A stretch of 52,751 nt of DNA, from NCBI GenBank assembly GCA_023398165.1, contig JAEWSQ010000029.1:1-52751 (forward strand), given 5' to 3'. Every line of letters begins with the position of its first letter. The first letter of the stretch is position 1. Positions 15,235-23,396 of this stretch are shown in pieces. This DNA comes from Spirochaetota bacterium. GTDB lineage: Bacteria > Spirochaetota > Spirochaetia > Treponematales > Treponemataceae. Under the pieces are notes generated by a model, which was not told the DNA's origin, made no database searches, and worked only from the letters and a program-made list of their open reading frames with translations. The translations under genes were made by a program, and so were the position numbers.

Positions 15235-16908
15235 TTATGGTAAAGAAACAGAACAGGAAAAAACGGCCTCAAATCCGCTTCCCTTTTCACCTTCTTTATG
15301 ATTCAGGTTCGAAAGTACAGTATAACTCAGCTCGGATGAAATATCAATCCAGCTCAGGGGTGAATAGGAAAGCGAAAGAGACACGCTGTGCAATACTTCA
15401 GGAATTCCAGTCGGAGTTTTCAAGGTTGCCTCTTCAATAGAATCGGGGTAATAGGTATTTCGTCCATCCGGACCAACCTGATAAAATACGTTAAACGAGT
15501 TTTCCCCTTTCGTGATTGTTTTATATGATAAAAATGCAGACCATGAAGAAAGAATCTCATAACCGATTTTTCCGGAAAATCCGATGGTATCGGGTCCGTA
15601 AGGAGAGCCGACCCAGGAATGAACAGGTGTATTTGGATTTTTTATCAAATCTAACCGGGAACGGTAAAACGACCAGTCTGCATCATCGCAAATATACAGC
15701 CAGGGATTTGTATACAGACCTTCAAAACCTCCGTAAAAGTAGCCTTTTTTAAAAGGAACCGATGCTTCCATGCCGCCTTGAAAGCCGAAACTGTCAGGAA
15801 TTTTTCCTGCCGCATCCGGATACGTTTCTCTTTCATAGGCTGTTTGAAATTGATTCATGGCAAACAGTCCGTATATTCTCATATATTTCCATGGATTCAC
15901 ATCGAGCGTTAAGCCGAAATAGGAACCAACCCTTGAAAAACCCTCATAGGTATTTGCGTATCCGTCTGCAGTGCTGTTGTTGTATTTCTCGTACGTTCTC
16001 CAAGCCGCATAATTATGAAAAATTGACAGAGGGTTTAAATAACGCAGTTCCAAAGGAGCGTTGACAAGAACCCCTTCATGGAGGCCGAACTGCACCTTAC
16101 TGAAGGGTTTAAGCTCAAGACGGTGCATATACAAGTTTTTGTTTACTTCAAGCTGAATAACAGAGGCAGCATACCGTATTTTATCGGAATAGAGGGAAAA
16201 CTGCGCATAGGCATCATGATCGCTGAATTCCGAGAGGATTATGCTTCCCATCTGGGTTTTACCGATAGAAAGAGAACCCTTTCCCAGCTGAAAATTTACC
16301 GTAAAAATATTTAATACGGGAAGACCTGCACTGATATAAGCCGTCTTTGGAAAATGGGCTTCCATCGAATCGCTTTTATAGGGAATATTCGTGAACACGC
16401 CGGGTTCTTCCGCTGCCCAGTAGTTTAAGCCTGCAAAAAAAACAGACTCAATACATACAAAATCCCCGGCACCGATGATTACGGGTAAATCAAGAATATG
16501 TTTTTTATCATAGCTGTCATACTGCCACTGAATAGCGCTGTTTGTTTTCTTGTAAAACTCAAGCGATAAAACAGGCTCTATGCCGATATTTAGGGCTTTT
16601 GAGCCGAAGGCCGGGTATGATTTCTGCAGAATAAAGCATACTAGATCATATTCGTATTTTCCCGCATCCGAAAGTTTCTCATAGTCCACGTTTTCAAGGT
16701 ATACACTGATTTCAGCAATACTTAAGGGGGCATTCTGAGCAAAGGAGACTTTTCCGCTTTCCGATTCCAGTCTGATAAGGGAACCGTACACCGGACTTTC
16801 TGCCGGTACCAGACGCTGTACACTTCCGTACCGGGTAGAATCGAGTGCGGAAAGTGAAAGACTTAATCCTAAAACCATGATAATGAGAGATGTTTTTGGT
16901 GAAAGCAT
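15235..16908 (-). CDS. Putative exported beta-barrel protein
   Basis: From the ATG at 16908 the protein begins with a classical signal peptide (MLSPKTSLIIMVLGLSLSLSA). A long mature part of about 535 residues follows, with many beta-strand-like repeats such as SFGFQGGMEASVPF and GYFYGGFEGLYTNPW. Outer-membrane barrel structure is the best guess; it does not end in a terminal aromatic. An upstream in-frame ATG at 17025 would add 39 residues but lies beyond the promoter. This is the first gene of the operon with the second barrel protein and two glycosyltransferases. Its start codon is only 6 bases past the -10 box and has no ribosome site. Confidence 0.62.
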   Translation of the reverse strand: MLSPKTSLIIMVLGLSLSLSALDSTRYGSVQRLVPAESPVYGSLIRLESESGKVSFAQNAPLSIAEISVYLENVDYEKLSDAGKYEYDLVCFILQKSYPAFGSKALNIGIEPVLSLEFYKKTNSAIQWQYDSYDKKHILDLPVIIGAGDFVCIESVFFAGLNYWAAEEPGVFTNIPYKSDSMEAHFPKTAYISAGLPVLNIFTVNFQLGKGSLSIGKTQMGSIILSEFSDHDAYAQFSLYSDKIRYAASVIQLEVNKNLYMHRLELKPFSKVQFGLHEGVLVNAPLELRYLNPLSIFHNYAAWRTYEKYNNSTADGYANTYEGFSRVGSYFGLTLDVNPWKYMRIYGLFAMNQFQTAYERETYPDAAGKIPDSFGFQGGMEASVPFKKGYFYGGFEGLYTNPWLYICDDADWSFYRSRLDLIKNPNTPVHSWVGSPYGPDTIGFSGKIGYEILSSWSAFLSYKTITKGENSFNVFYQVGPDGRNTYYPDSIEEATLKTPTGIPEVLHSVSLSLSYSPLSWIDISSELSYTVLSNLNHKEGEKGSGFEAVFSCSVSLP

Positions 16909-16914
16909 ACAGGA

Positions 16915-16943
16915 ATGATATAAGCTAAGCATAACTATGTCAA
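16915..16943 (-). promoter_or_regulatory. Promoter of the barrel-glycosyltransferase operon
   Basis: Minus strand TTGACA (16943-16938), 17 bases, TATCAT (16920-16915), then 6 bases to the ATG at 16908. It is near consensus and implies a leaderless or nearly leaderless message. Confidence 0.7.
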
Positions 16944-16961
16944 TGAATTGTAAAGAACTTG

Positions 16962-16990
16962 TTGCAATCATTGATTTCATAGTGTATTTT
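16962..16990 (+). promoter_or_regulatory. Promoter of the udg-priA operon
   Basis: TTGCAA (16962-16967), 17 bases, TATTTT (16985-16990), then 6 bases to the ATG at 16997. Divergent from and back-to-back with the barrel operon promoter; the -35 boxes are 18 bases apart. Confidence 0.55.
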
Positions 16991-16996
16991 AGTGTA

Positions 16997-17740
16997 ATGG
17001 CAAGCGTCGAAACTAAAAAGGACATTCTTCATTTTTTAAATACCGCTGATTCATGGCTCTGCGGCTATTCCAGTCCGTATACTGAACTTGAAAAGACCTG
17101 TACTTTCACGGCAGAAACAGACGATGATTCCCTTCGATCACCTTCTGCACCTGCACTTAACTCCGGACTGAAAATTGAACAGCTTGCCGGAAAAATTGCC
17201 CAGTGTACAAGGTGTCCTCTTGCTAAAACACGGAAAAACACCGTACCTGGAGAAGGATGTACAACACCTCTCGTTATGGTGATAGGAGAAGGTCCGGGAG
17301 CCGACGAGGATGCAACCGGCAGACCCTTTGTAGGAAAAGCAGGACAGCTCCTGGATAAAATGCTTACCGCTATTGATCTTTCACGCGGAACAAATACCTA
17401 TATTGCTAACATTGTAAAATGCAGACCGCCCCAGAATAGAGATCCAGATCCTGAAGAAGCGCAGGCGTGCAGATCTTTTTTGGATTTACAGATACAGTTT
17501 TTAAAACCTCACCTGATATTAGCCCTGGGAAGGGTAAGCGCTCAAAATCTTTTAAACTGCAAAGAGACTATAGGATCGCTGCGCGGAAAATTTTTTGAGT
17601 ATAAGGGAATACCTCTTTTGCCCACGTATCACCCAAGCGCGCTCCTCAGGGATGAAAGCTTGAAAAGACCCGCCTGGGAGGATTTAAAACTGTTCAGGAA
17701 AAAGCTTAATGAACTCATTAGTACTCAAGGCAGACCGTAA
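16997..17740 (+). CDS. Type-4 uracil-DNA glycosylase (iron-sulfur)
   Basis: This is a family-4 UDG that removes uracil from DNA in base-excision repair. The signature GEGPGADEDATGRPFVG lies about residue 97 from this start and HPSALLR near residue 212. Four Cys for a 4Fe-4S cluster are present (CTRC at 70-73, KCRPP at 142, ACRS at 158). The N-terminal 60 residues are variable and of unknown role. The ATG at 16997 follows a -10 box directly. An earlier in-frame ATG (16937) lies upstream of the -35 box and is unlikely. priA follows 2 bases after its stop, pairing repair with replication restart. Confidence 0.9.
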   Translation: MASVETKKDILHFLNTADSWLCGYSSPYTELEKTCTFTAETDDDSLRSPSAPALNSGLKIEQLAGKIAQCTRCPLAKTRKNTVPGEGCTTPLVMVIGEGPGADEDATGRPFVGKAGQLLDKMLTAIDLSRGTNTYIANIVKCRPPQNRDPDPEEAQACRSFLDLQIQFLKPHLILALGRVSAQNLLNCKETIGSLRGKFFEYKGIPLLPTYHPSALLRDESLKRPAWEDLKLFRKKLNELISTQGRP

Positions 17741-17742
17741 AA

Positions 17743-19779
17743 GTGTATGTTCAGGTTCTTGTAAATATTCCCGTATCTCAATCCTTTACATACCGCATTA
17801 CGCCTGTTACAAAGTTTTCAGGAACGTGTACCGGTGCACAGAGCGGCATGAGAGTGCAGGTCATGTTCGGATCAAGGAAAATCACAGGATTCATTATTGA
17901 AACATCAGACACACTCCCTCCCTCCTCCCCGCAGCTTTCACCGGATAAAATAAAACCCGTCTTAAAAGTTGTCGATGAAGAGCCGGTTTTCACACAGGAG
18001 CTGGTTGAACTGTCGAAAAAAATATCAAGCTACTATCTGTGCTCTCAGGGAGAAGCATTGAGCGCTATGATTCCCTCCGGGAAAAGGGAATCAACGGGAT
18101 TCTCTTCAGGACTCGAAGAACCCGGTAATTATGCAAAAAATGAGCTGTCAGAAGAACAGAAAAACTCCGTTGCAAGCATACTTGAATCGGCCGCCTCCAA
18201 AGACCGCCTCTTTCATTATCTATATGGAACGACAGGCTCAGGGAAAACCGAAGTCTTCCTTCAGGTCGCCCAGCACATGATCGAACAAGGGAAAGGTGTC
18301 ATTTACCTGGTTCCTGAAATCGGGCTTACCCATCAGGTTGTGGAAGAAGTAAAACAAAGATTCGGTAACACCGCCGCGGTTCTCCATTCAGGATTAACTG
18401 GAAGCAAAAAATTATCAGAATGGAAACGCATTTTACGAAAGGAAGCCCGCATTGTAATAGGAGCGCGGAGTGCTGTTTTTGCTCCGGTGGGCAATTTGGG
18501 GGCAATTATTCTTGATGAAGAGCACGATACCTCTTATAAGTCGGGAAACACGCCGCGGTATCACGCACGGCAGACCGCAATGATGAGGTGCAGTGCTTTA
18601 AAAATACCGCTTATTATGGGAAGCGCAACCCCGTCCGTGGAAGCATGGCAGCTCATGGAAGAAGGCTCCATACATAAACTGAGTCTTACAAAAAGATTGA
18701 GCGGAGGAAAACCTCCTGATATTGAAATCGTAAACCTTTCAAACGCAAAAGAAAACAGTTCGAGCATATCAAAAACTCTTGAAAACTACATGCGGGAAGT
18801 AAAATCGCAGGGAAGACAGACCATATTGTTTTTGAACCGGCGCGGCTTTACCCACTTTTTTAGATGCTCATCCTGCGGATTTGAACTTACCTGCAAAAAC
18901 TGTTCGGTATCGTTAACGTACCATGCAACAGAAAAACGTCTCCGCTGCCACTACTGCGGATATTCCATTCCCCAGCCTTCAACCTGCCCTGAATGCGGCT
19001 CCCTCGATATAGGCTACTTCGGCTTTGGAACCGAATTCATCGAAAATGAGGTAAAAGCAAAATTCCCAGACTGCACCGTTGAAAGGATTGATACAGACAG
19101 TCTTGAAAACAGGGATGATCTTGAAACTAAACTGGAAATTTTCCGCAGCGGACAAACTGATATTCTATTGGGCACCCAGATGATAGCAAAAGGACTCAAT
19201 TTTCCTAACTTAAAACTAGTCGGTGTAATACTTGCCGATACAGGACTGCACCTCCCCGACTTCAGGGCCGCAGAACGAACCTTTTCACTCTTGGTGCAGG
19301 TCTCAGGAAGAGCGGGAAGATTTTTCCCCGATGGAAAAGTAGTAGTACAGAGTTATTACCCCGACAGACCCGCCATACATTATGCCTGCACAAATGATAT
19401 TGAAGGTTTTTATAGATACGAAATTGAGCAGAGAAAGCTTCTCTTTTTTCCCCCTTTTTCACGGCTTATACGGCTGGTATTCAGAAGCGCACAAAAAGAA
19501 TTGAGCACCCAAGCTTCAATATCAGCGTATGAAATTCTTGAAAAGGAACTTGATTATGTGAAGAAGATGAAAAATCCAGGCAGCGAGTACTATGATGAGC
19601 TGCTAGGTCCGTCAGAGTGTCCTCTCGCAATGATAGCCGCTAATTACCGCAGCCAGATAGTTCTCCGTGCAACAGCAATACAGTACATTCATTGTGCAGT
19701 CCAACGCTTTATCGGTTTATATAAACAGCTTAACGGTGTTTATGTAGAGGTTGACGTCGACCCTGTAAGTTTGTTATAA
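17743..19779 (+). CDS. priA: Primosomal helicase PriA
   Basis: This superfamily-2 DNA helicase reloads the replisome at stalled forks. Walker A is YGTTGSGKTEVF, the DEAH-type box is ILDEEHDTSYK, and HARQTAMMR follows. Two clusters of four Cys bind zinc (CSSCGFELTCKNC and CHYCGYSIPQPSTCPEC). The C-terminal helicase motifs include QMIAKGLNFPNL and QVSGRAGR. At 678 residues it is slightly short, mainly in the N-terminal DNA-binding domain. The start is GTG (VYVQVLVNIP), with only 2 bases after the glycosylase stop. No separate ribosome site is visible, so it is probably coupled. Confidence 0.95.
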   Translation: MYVQVLVNIPVSQSFTYRITPVTKFSGTCTGAQSGMRVQVMFGSRKITGFIIETSDTLPPSSPQLSPDKIKPVLKVVDEEPVFTQELVELSKKISSYYLCSQGEALSAMIPSGKRESTGFSSGLEEPGNYAKNELSEEQKNSVASILESAASKDRLFHYLYGTTGSGKTEVFLQVAQHMIEQGKGVIYLVPEIGLTHQVVEEVKQRFGNTAAVLHSGLTGSKKLSEWKRILRKEARIVIGARSAVFAPVGNLGAIILDEEHDTSYKSGNTPRYHARQTAMMRCSALKIPLIMGSATPSVEAWQLMEEGSIHKLSLTKRLSGGKPPDIEIVNLSNAKENSSSISKTLENYMREVKSQGRQTILFLNRRGFTHFFRCSSCGFELTCKNCSVSLTYHATEKRLRCHYCGYSIPQPSTCPECGSLDIGYFGFGTEFIENEVKAKFPDCTVERIDTDSLENRDDLETKLEIFRSGQTDILLGTQMIAKGLNFPNLKLVGVILADTGLHLPDFRAAERTFSLLVQVSGRAGRFFPDGKVVVQSYYPDRPAIHYACTNDIEGFYRYEIEQRKLLFFPPFSRLIRLVFRSAQKELSTQASISAYEILEKELDYVKKMKNPGSEYYDELLGPSECPLAMIAANYRSQIVLRATAIQYIHCAVQRFIGLYKQLNGVYVEVDVDPVSLL

Positions 19780-19780
19780 A
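19751..19780 (+). promoter_or_regulatory. Promoter of the DtxR/MntR-like gene
   Basis: TTGACG (19751-19756), 18 bases, TATAAA (19775-19780), then exactly 6 bases to the ATG at 19787. It lies in the last codons of priA, so the regulator can be made independently, from a leaderless message. Confidence 0.55.
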
Positions 19781-19786
19781 ATATTT

Positions 19787-20143
19787 ATGACGAAAAGTTT
19801 AGAAGACTACCTTGAAGTGATTGGAAATCTTACAGAAGAAAATAATAACCCCCGGGTTAAGGACATAGCCCAGCGTCTGTCGCTTACCAAACCTTCAGTT
19901 CACGTCGCACTCCATACCCTTGAAGAAAGGGGAATGATAGAACATAAACATTACGGTGCCATTACCTTAACCGATCCGGGTAAAAAAGCATATGAGAAAA
20001 TAAAAGAAAAGCACAATGTTCTTACCCTATTTTTGGAAAAAATTGTCGGAGTAAGCCGCGAGACAGCCGAAAAAGACGGTTGTGCCATGGAACACATCAT
20101 AAGCGACGAAACCTTTCAAAACATCAAAAAACTATTATTGTAA
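19787..20143 (+). CDS. DtxR/MntR-family metalloregulator
   Basis: This is a 118-residue metal-dependent repressor. A winged helix (about 1-65, with RVKDIAQRLSLTKPSVHVALHTLEERG) is followed by a short dimerisation/metal-binding region. Judged against B. subtilis MntR, the metal ligands are Asp7, Glu10, His76, Glu102 and His103, but position 99 is Cys instead of Glu, as in the iron sensor DtxR. That mix leaves selectivity (Mn, Fe or Zn) open. There is no SH3-like C-terminal domain. Targets are unknown; no transporter genes are adjacent. The TroR regulator of Treponema is a family relative. Confidence 0.82.
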   Translation: MTKSLEDYLEVIGNLTEENNNPRVKDIAQRLSLTKPSVHVALHTLEERGMIEHKHYGAITLTDPGKKAYEKIKEKHNVLTLFLEKIVGVSRETAEKDGCAMEHIISDETFQNIKKLLL

Positions 20144-20201
20144 GATCAAGTATCATCTGCTCGAAGAGACGTACGGCACCGGATGCTCTTAGGTAGAAAA
20201 T

Positions 20202-20224
20202 CGAGTTTTGCTATGCAAAACTCG
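20202..20224. repeat. Perfect hairpin, distal of two past tRNA-Arg
   Basis: CGAGTTTTGC and GCAAAACTCG form a 10-bp perfect stem with a three-base loop. With the next hairpin it fills the gap between the DtxR-like gene and tRNA-Arg. It could terminate the tRNA transcript but has no clear T run. Confidence 0.6.
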
Positions 20225-20228
20225 TTAA

Positions 20229-20256
20229 GTTAGCGGTACAAGGATGTACCGCTAAC
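20229..20256. repeat. Perfect hairpin adjacent to the tRNA-Arg 3' end
   Basis: GTTAGCGGTACA and TGTACCGCTAAC form a 12-bp perfect stem with a four-base loop, starting 3 bases past the tRNA 3' end in tRNA orientation. It may guide 3' processing or be a dispersed palindromic element. Confidence 0.6.
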
Positions 20257-20259
20257 GAC

Positions 20260-20332
20260 GGGACCAGAGGGACTCGAACCCCCTACCTACTGCTTAGAAG
20301 GCAGTTGCTCTATCCAGATGAGCTATGATCCC
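20260..20332 (-). tRNA. tRNA-Arg (anticodon TCT)
   Basis: This is a 73-base cloverleaf. The acceptor stem is GGGATCA with TGGTCCC (one G-T pair), the D-arm GCTC...GAGC, and the anticodon stem ACTGC/GCAGT with loop CTTCTAA and anticodon TCT at 20298-20296. The T-arm is GGGGG-TTCGAGT-CCCTC. It reads AGA codons. The CCA end is not encoded and must be added enzymatically. It stands alone, followed by two perfect hairpins. Confidence 0.95.
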
Positions 20333-20433
20333 AAGGAATAAATCGATAATAGCAAAAATTGAAAGAAAAGTCAAAGGTATATGAAAAAAACATGACAGTT
20401 TCCTGCAAAACTCAGCAGGAACTTAAGACCGGT

Positions 20434-21138
20434 TTATTTTTCTATAGTAATGTAGCCAAGATGTAGCAGGCTGCTGTAAAAATACTGAAAACTTGTATTC
20501 CTGCCAACCGATACTGCATAGGCATTTACATACCAGACATCATTGCCGGCATTTACCGTATATTTAACATCTGAATCTGTGGAAGAAGGAATAGGACCCT
20601 CACCAAAAAAATCAAAAGAATTAGAAAGAACGGCACGTATAGGAACAACGCCTTCAATAAGTGTATTATTTATTTTCACCCCGGCTGAATACGGTAGTCC
20701 GGAAAAACCTTCGGTAAACAGTCTTATTTGAATCAGACGGTTAGCCGCCGTTATGGGGAAAAGCGTATCATTTTCTGTACTGATTTTCTTTGGAGATGTC
20801 AGTTCCGCATATCCGAGGCTTTGAATTTTCCGTAATCCGTTGTCGGAATATTCTGTATTGCTTGAATTTACTGCATTAATATCTGCATCGCGGGATGAAG
20901 GATCATTATATATTTTGTAATACACATTTACACCCTGATAAATATCCATGGTGCTGTTTTCAGAATCGCTTGTATTAAAGGAATAAAATCTATTGAGGGG
21001 ATCATTTGAAGGCTGCGCTGACGGAGTCGGCGGATTTAATGCATAGTAAACAGGCAGTCCGCAGGAATACGAAACCGCTGCAAAAAAAAATATACATATA
21101 AGGATAATTGCTGCAGTATTTTTTTGCACCGGTTTCAT
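20434..21138 (-). CDS. Putative lipoprotein
   Basis: This unrecognised protein of about 234 residues has a hydrophobic N-terminus (TAAIILICIFFFAAVSYSC) ending in a plausible lipobox Cys, so it is probably lipid-anchored in the envelope. The mature part starts with a Pro/Ser-rich linker (PPTPSAQPSNDP), then a beta-rich domain. I start at ATG 21138; a GTG at 21147, immediately after the upstream stop, is in frame. It is the last of three coupled envelope or regulatory genes (sigma-54 activator, TPR protein, lipoprotein). Confidence 0.65.
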   Translation of the reverse strand: MKPVQKNTAAIILICIFFFAAVSYSCGLPVYYALNPPTPSAQPSNDPLNRFYSFNTSDSENSTMDIYQGVNVYYKIYNDPSSRDADINAVNSSNTEYSDNGLRKIQSLGYAELTSPKKISTENDTLFPITAANRLIQIRLFTEGFSGLPYSAGVKINNTLIEGVVPIRAVLSNSFDFFGEGPIPSSTDSDVKYTVNAGNDVWYVNAYAVSVGRNTSFQYFYSSLLHLGYITIEK

Positions 21139-21147
21139 TACTTCCAC

Positions 21148-21834
21148 TTACTGAATTTTTCCTTCAGCTGTCATGAGCAGTAAATTTGATTTTGCAAGAT
21201 CTGCCCAGCTGTCATTAGGGAATGAATCAATAATTTTCTGAAAACTTTTTTTAGCTTCTTCGAAGTTTCCTGTATCTGACTGTATGCGTGCAATATTGAA
21301 CAGCGCATGCGGTTTTAATGAGAACTGTGCAGATTCAGCTGCTAAGACATAATATTCAAGAGCCTTATCAGTTTCTCCAAGTTCCTCGCTGCATACCGCG
21401 GCATTGTACCAGCAGACTGAAGCAGTATAGGCCTTTTTATTCGCATCAACAGCAGAAAGCCAGGCATCCCGGGAAGATGCATAATTTTTGGTTTCAAAAT
21501 CTATACCTGCGGTGATCATAAAAGCACGGGCTGCAGGAGCACCTTTGTTTGTTTTTACCGTAAATTCGGAAATTTTCTGTTTAATAGAGTCATACTTTGC
21601 AGCAAGCATATCTTCACTCAGATTTGTTTTTGATTCTTCCAAAGAATACATCAGTTCATCAAGTAAAGCGAAATTCTTTTTATCAACAGAGCTTTTTACC
21701 GCGGAAAATACACCCAATCCTACTGCAGCAAGGAATAAAACAATCACTATTGAAAGTATTATCACTCTGAAATTTACTAATAGTGCGCTTAATTTTTCAG
21801 AAAACGTTTTCTTTTCAGTTTTTTCGATATCCAT
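21148..21834 (-). CDS. Membrane-anchored TPR protein
   Basis: This 228-residue protein has a cytoplasmic N-terminus, one membrane helix (VIILSIVIVLFLAAVGLGVF, about 28-47) and TPR-type repeats about residues 110-220, such as WYNAAVCSEELGETDKALEYY and ALFNIARIQSDTGNFEEAKKSF. The plan recalls YfgM/TolA-like scaffolds that work with envelope assembly, but no specific partner is evident. AGGAG stands 11 bases before the ATG. It sits 24 bases downstream of the sigma-54 activator gene and ends exactly where the lipoprotein gene begins. Confidence 0.7.
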   Translation of the reverse strand: MDIEKTEKKTFSEKLSALLVNFRVIILSIVIVLFLAAVGLGVFSAVKSSVDKKNFALLDELMYSLEESKTNLSEDMLAAKYDSIKQKISEFTVKTNKGAPAARAFMITAGIDFETKNYASSRDAWLSAVDANKKAYTASVCWYNAAVCSEELGETDKALEYYVLAAESAQFSLKPHALFNIARIQSDTGNFEEAKKSFQKIIDSFPNDSWADLAKSNLLLMTAEGKIQ

Positions 21835-21858
21835 AATAAAAGAACTCCTTTTTTTGTC

Positions 21859-23379
21859 TTACCGTATATCTAATTCATTCATGAGTCTTGAAACATAGGT
21901 TCTTTGTACACCTAAAATTTTCCCCGCCTCAGTTTGATTCCATCTGGTTTCTTCCAAAATCTTCGTAACATACTTTTTCTTGAATGTATAAAGCGCAGTC
22001 TTAAGAGTTCTGTCTCCATGCATTACTTCAGCGTCTTCCTGAATATCACTATGATTCTTGAAATTCAAACGCAAATCTTCAGTATGAATAAAGGGAGGCT
22101 TACCGAGAACACACGCTCTTTCAATCGAATTTTCGAGTTCCCGGATATTCCCAGGCCAAAAATACGAATGAAGCGACTCCAGAGCACCTTCTGAAAAGCC
22201 TATAAAATCTTTCTTGGTTTCTACACTGAACTTTCTGCAGAAAAACATCGCAAGCGGTTCAATATCATCTTTTCTTTCTCTCAGCGGCGGAATATACAAG
22301 GGCAGAACATTGAGTCTGTAGTATAGATCGCTCCTGAACTTACCCTGTGCCACCATCTGTTCCAGATTTCTATTTGTTGCAGCAATTATTCTCACATCAA
22401 CTGATATCGTTTCGCTCGAACCGACTTTCTCAAAAGCCCGGGCTTGAATTACCCGCAGAAGCTTTACCTGAAGATCTATCGGAATCTCTCCGATCTCATC
22501 CAGAAAAATCGTACCGCCGTTTGCTGTTTCGAATCTTCCTTTCCTGTCGCTGGCTGCATCTGTAAACGCGCCTTTAACATGACCGAACAGCTCGCTCTCA
22601 AGCAGCTGGGGAGATAATGCCGCACAGTTCACTCTCACGAAGGGTTTTTTCGCTCTCTGACTCTTCAAATGAAGCTGTTCTGCAAAGAGCTCCTTGCCCA
22701 CACCGCTTTCACCCAGAATTAAGACAGAGGAATTAGTCTGAGAAGCTTTTTCAATCACCTGTAAAAGATCAAGAACTACGCGGCTTTTTGCAATAAAAGT
22801 ATGATACTCAGGACCGCATGTTATCGCATTTTGCAGAACAGTGATTTCATGACGAGCTTGTCTGTAGGTACTCGCGTTTTGATACGCTATAGAAGCCTGA
22901 ATGCTTAATAATTCAATTATTTCAAGGTCATTTTGCGTAAACGAATTACCGCCGGATTTATTCAGAAGCTCAAGAACGCCTATGCAGCTGTTGTTGACAC
23001 GCAAGGGAACAGCAATCATTGTTTTAGTTATATAACCGGTCTGCTCCTGAACGAGTGAAAAAAACCTCGGATCTGTCGGTACATCGTCAATAATGAGGCT
23101 TTGATTGTTTTCAACTACCCAGCCTGCAATACTTCCAACTCTCGATACAGGAATTCCCTTTGCTTCTACACCCTTGGGACCGAGTGCAACTTCGAAACGA
23201 AGCATATTATCAGCTTTATTAACTAAAAGAATAGAAGAAGATTCGCATTCAACTAAACGCATTGCCGATTCCAGTATATAGACCAGCAATGCGTTTACAT
23301 CAGAATAACTAGAGTTAATGAGAGCATTAATCTCGATGAGTGTGTTTAACTTTTCTACATCGATAGCTTTCGACGTCAT
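21859..23379 (-). CDS. Sigma-54-dependent regulator (GAF-AAA-HTH)
   Basis: This is a bacterial enhancer-binding protein of 506 residues. A GAF sensory domain (about 17-175) replaces the usual receiver domain, so the signal is probably a small ligand rather than a kinase. The AAA+ domain has Walker A GESGVGKE (223-230), Walker B TIFLDEIGE (290-298) and sensor arginines in LYYRLNVLPLYIPPLRER. A Fis-type helix-turn-helix (WNQTEAGKILGVQRTYVSRLMNEL) ends the protein. The sigma-54 contact loop reads GAFTDA (270-275) rather than GAFTGA. No clear ribosome site precedes the ATG. No -24/-12 promoter was found in the window, so its targets lie elsewhere. Confidence 0.9.
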   Translation of the reverse strand: MTSKAIDVEKLNTLIEINALINSSYSDVNALLVYILESAMRLVECESSSILLVNKADNMLRFEVALGPKGVEAKGIPVSRVGSIAGWVVENNQSLIIDDVPTDPRFFSLVQEQTGYITKTMIAVPLRVNNSCIGVLELLNKSGGNSFTQNDLEIIELLSIQASIAYQNASTYRQARHEITVLQNAITCGPEYHTFIAKSRVVLDLLQVIEKASQTNSSVLILGESGVGKELFAEQLHLKSQRAKKPFVRVNCAALSPQLLESELFGHVKGAFTDAASDRKGRFETANGGTIFLDEIGEIPIDLQVKLLRVIQARAFEKVGSSETISVDVRIIAATNRNLEQMVAQGKFRSDLYYRLNVLPLYIPPLRERKDDIEPLAMFFCRKFSVETKKDFIGFSEGALESLHSYFWPGNIRELENSIERACVLGKPPFIHTEDLRLNFKNHSDIQEDAEVMHGDRTLKTALYTFKKKYVTKILEETRWNQTEAGKILGVQRTYVSRLMNELDIR

Positions 23380-23396
23380 GTTAACTCGCGGTAAAC

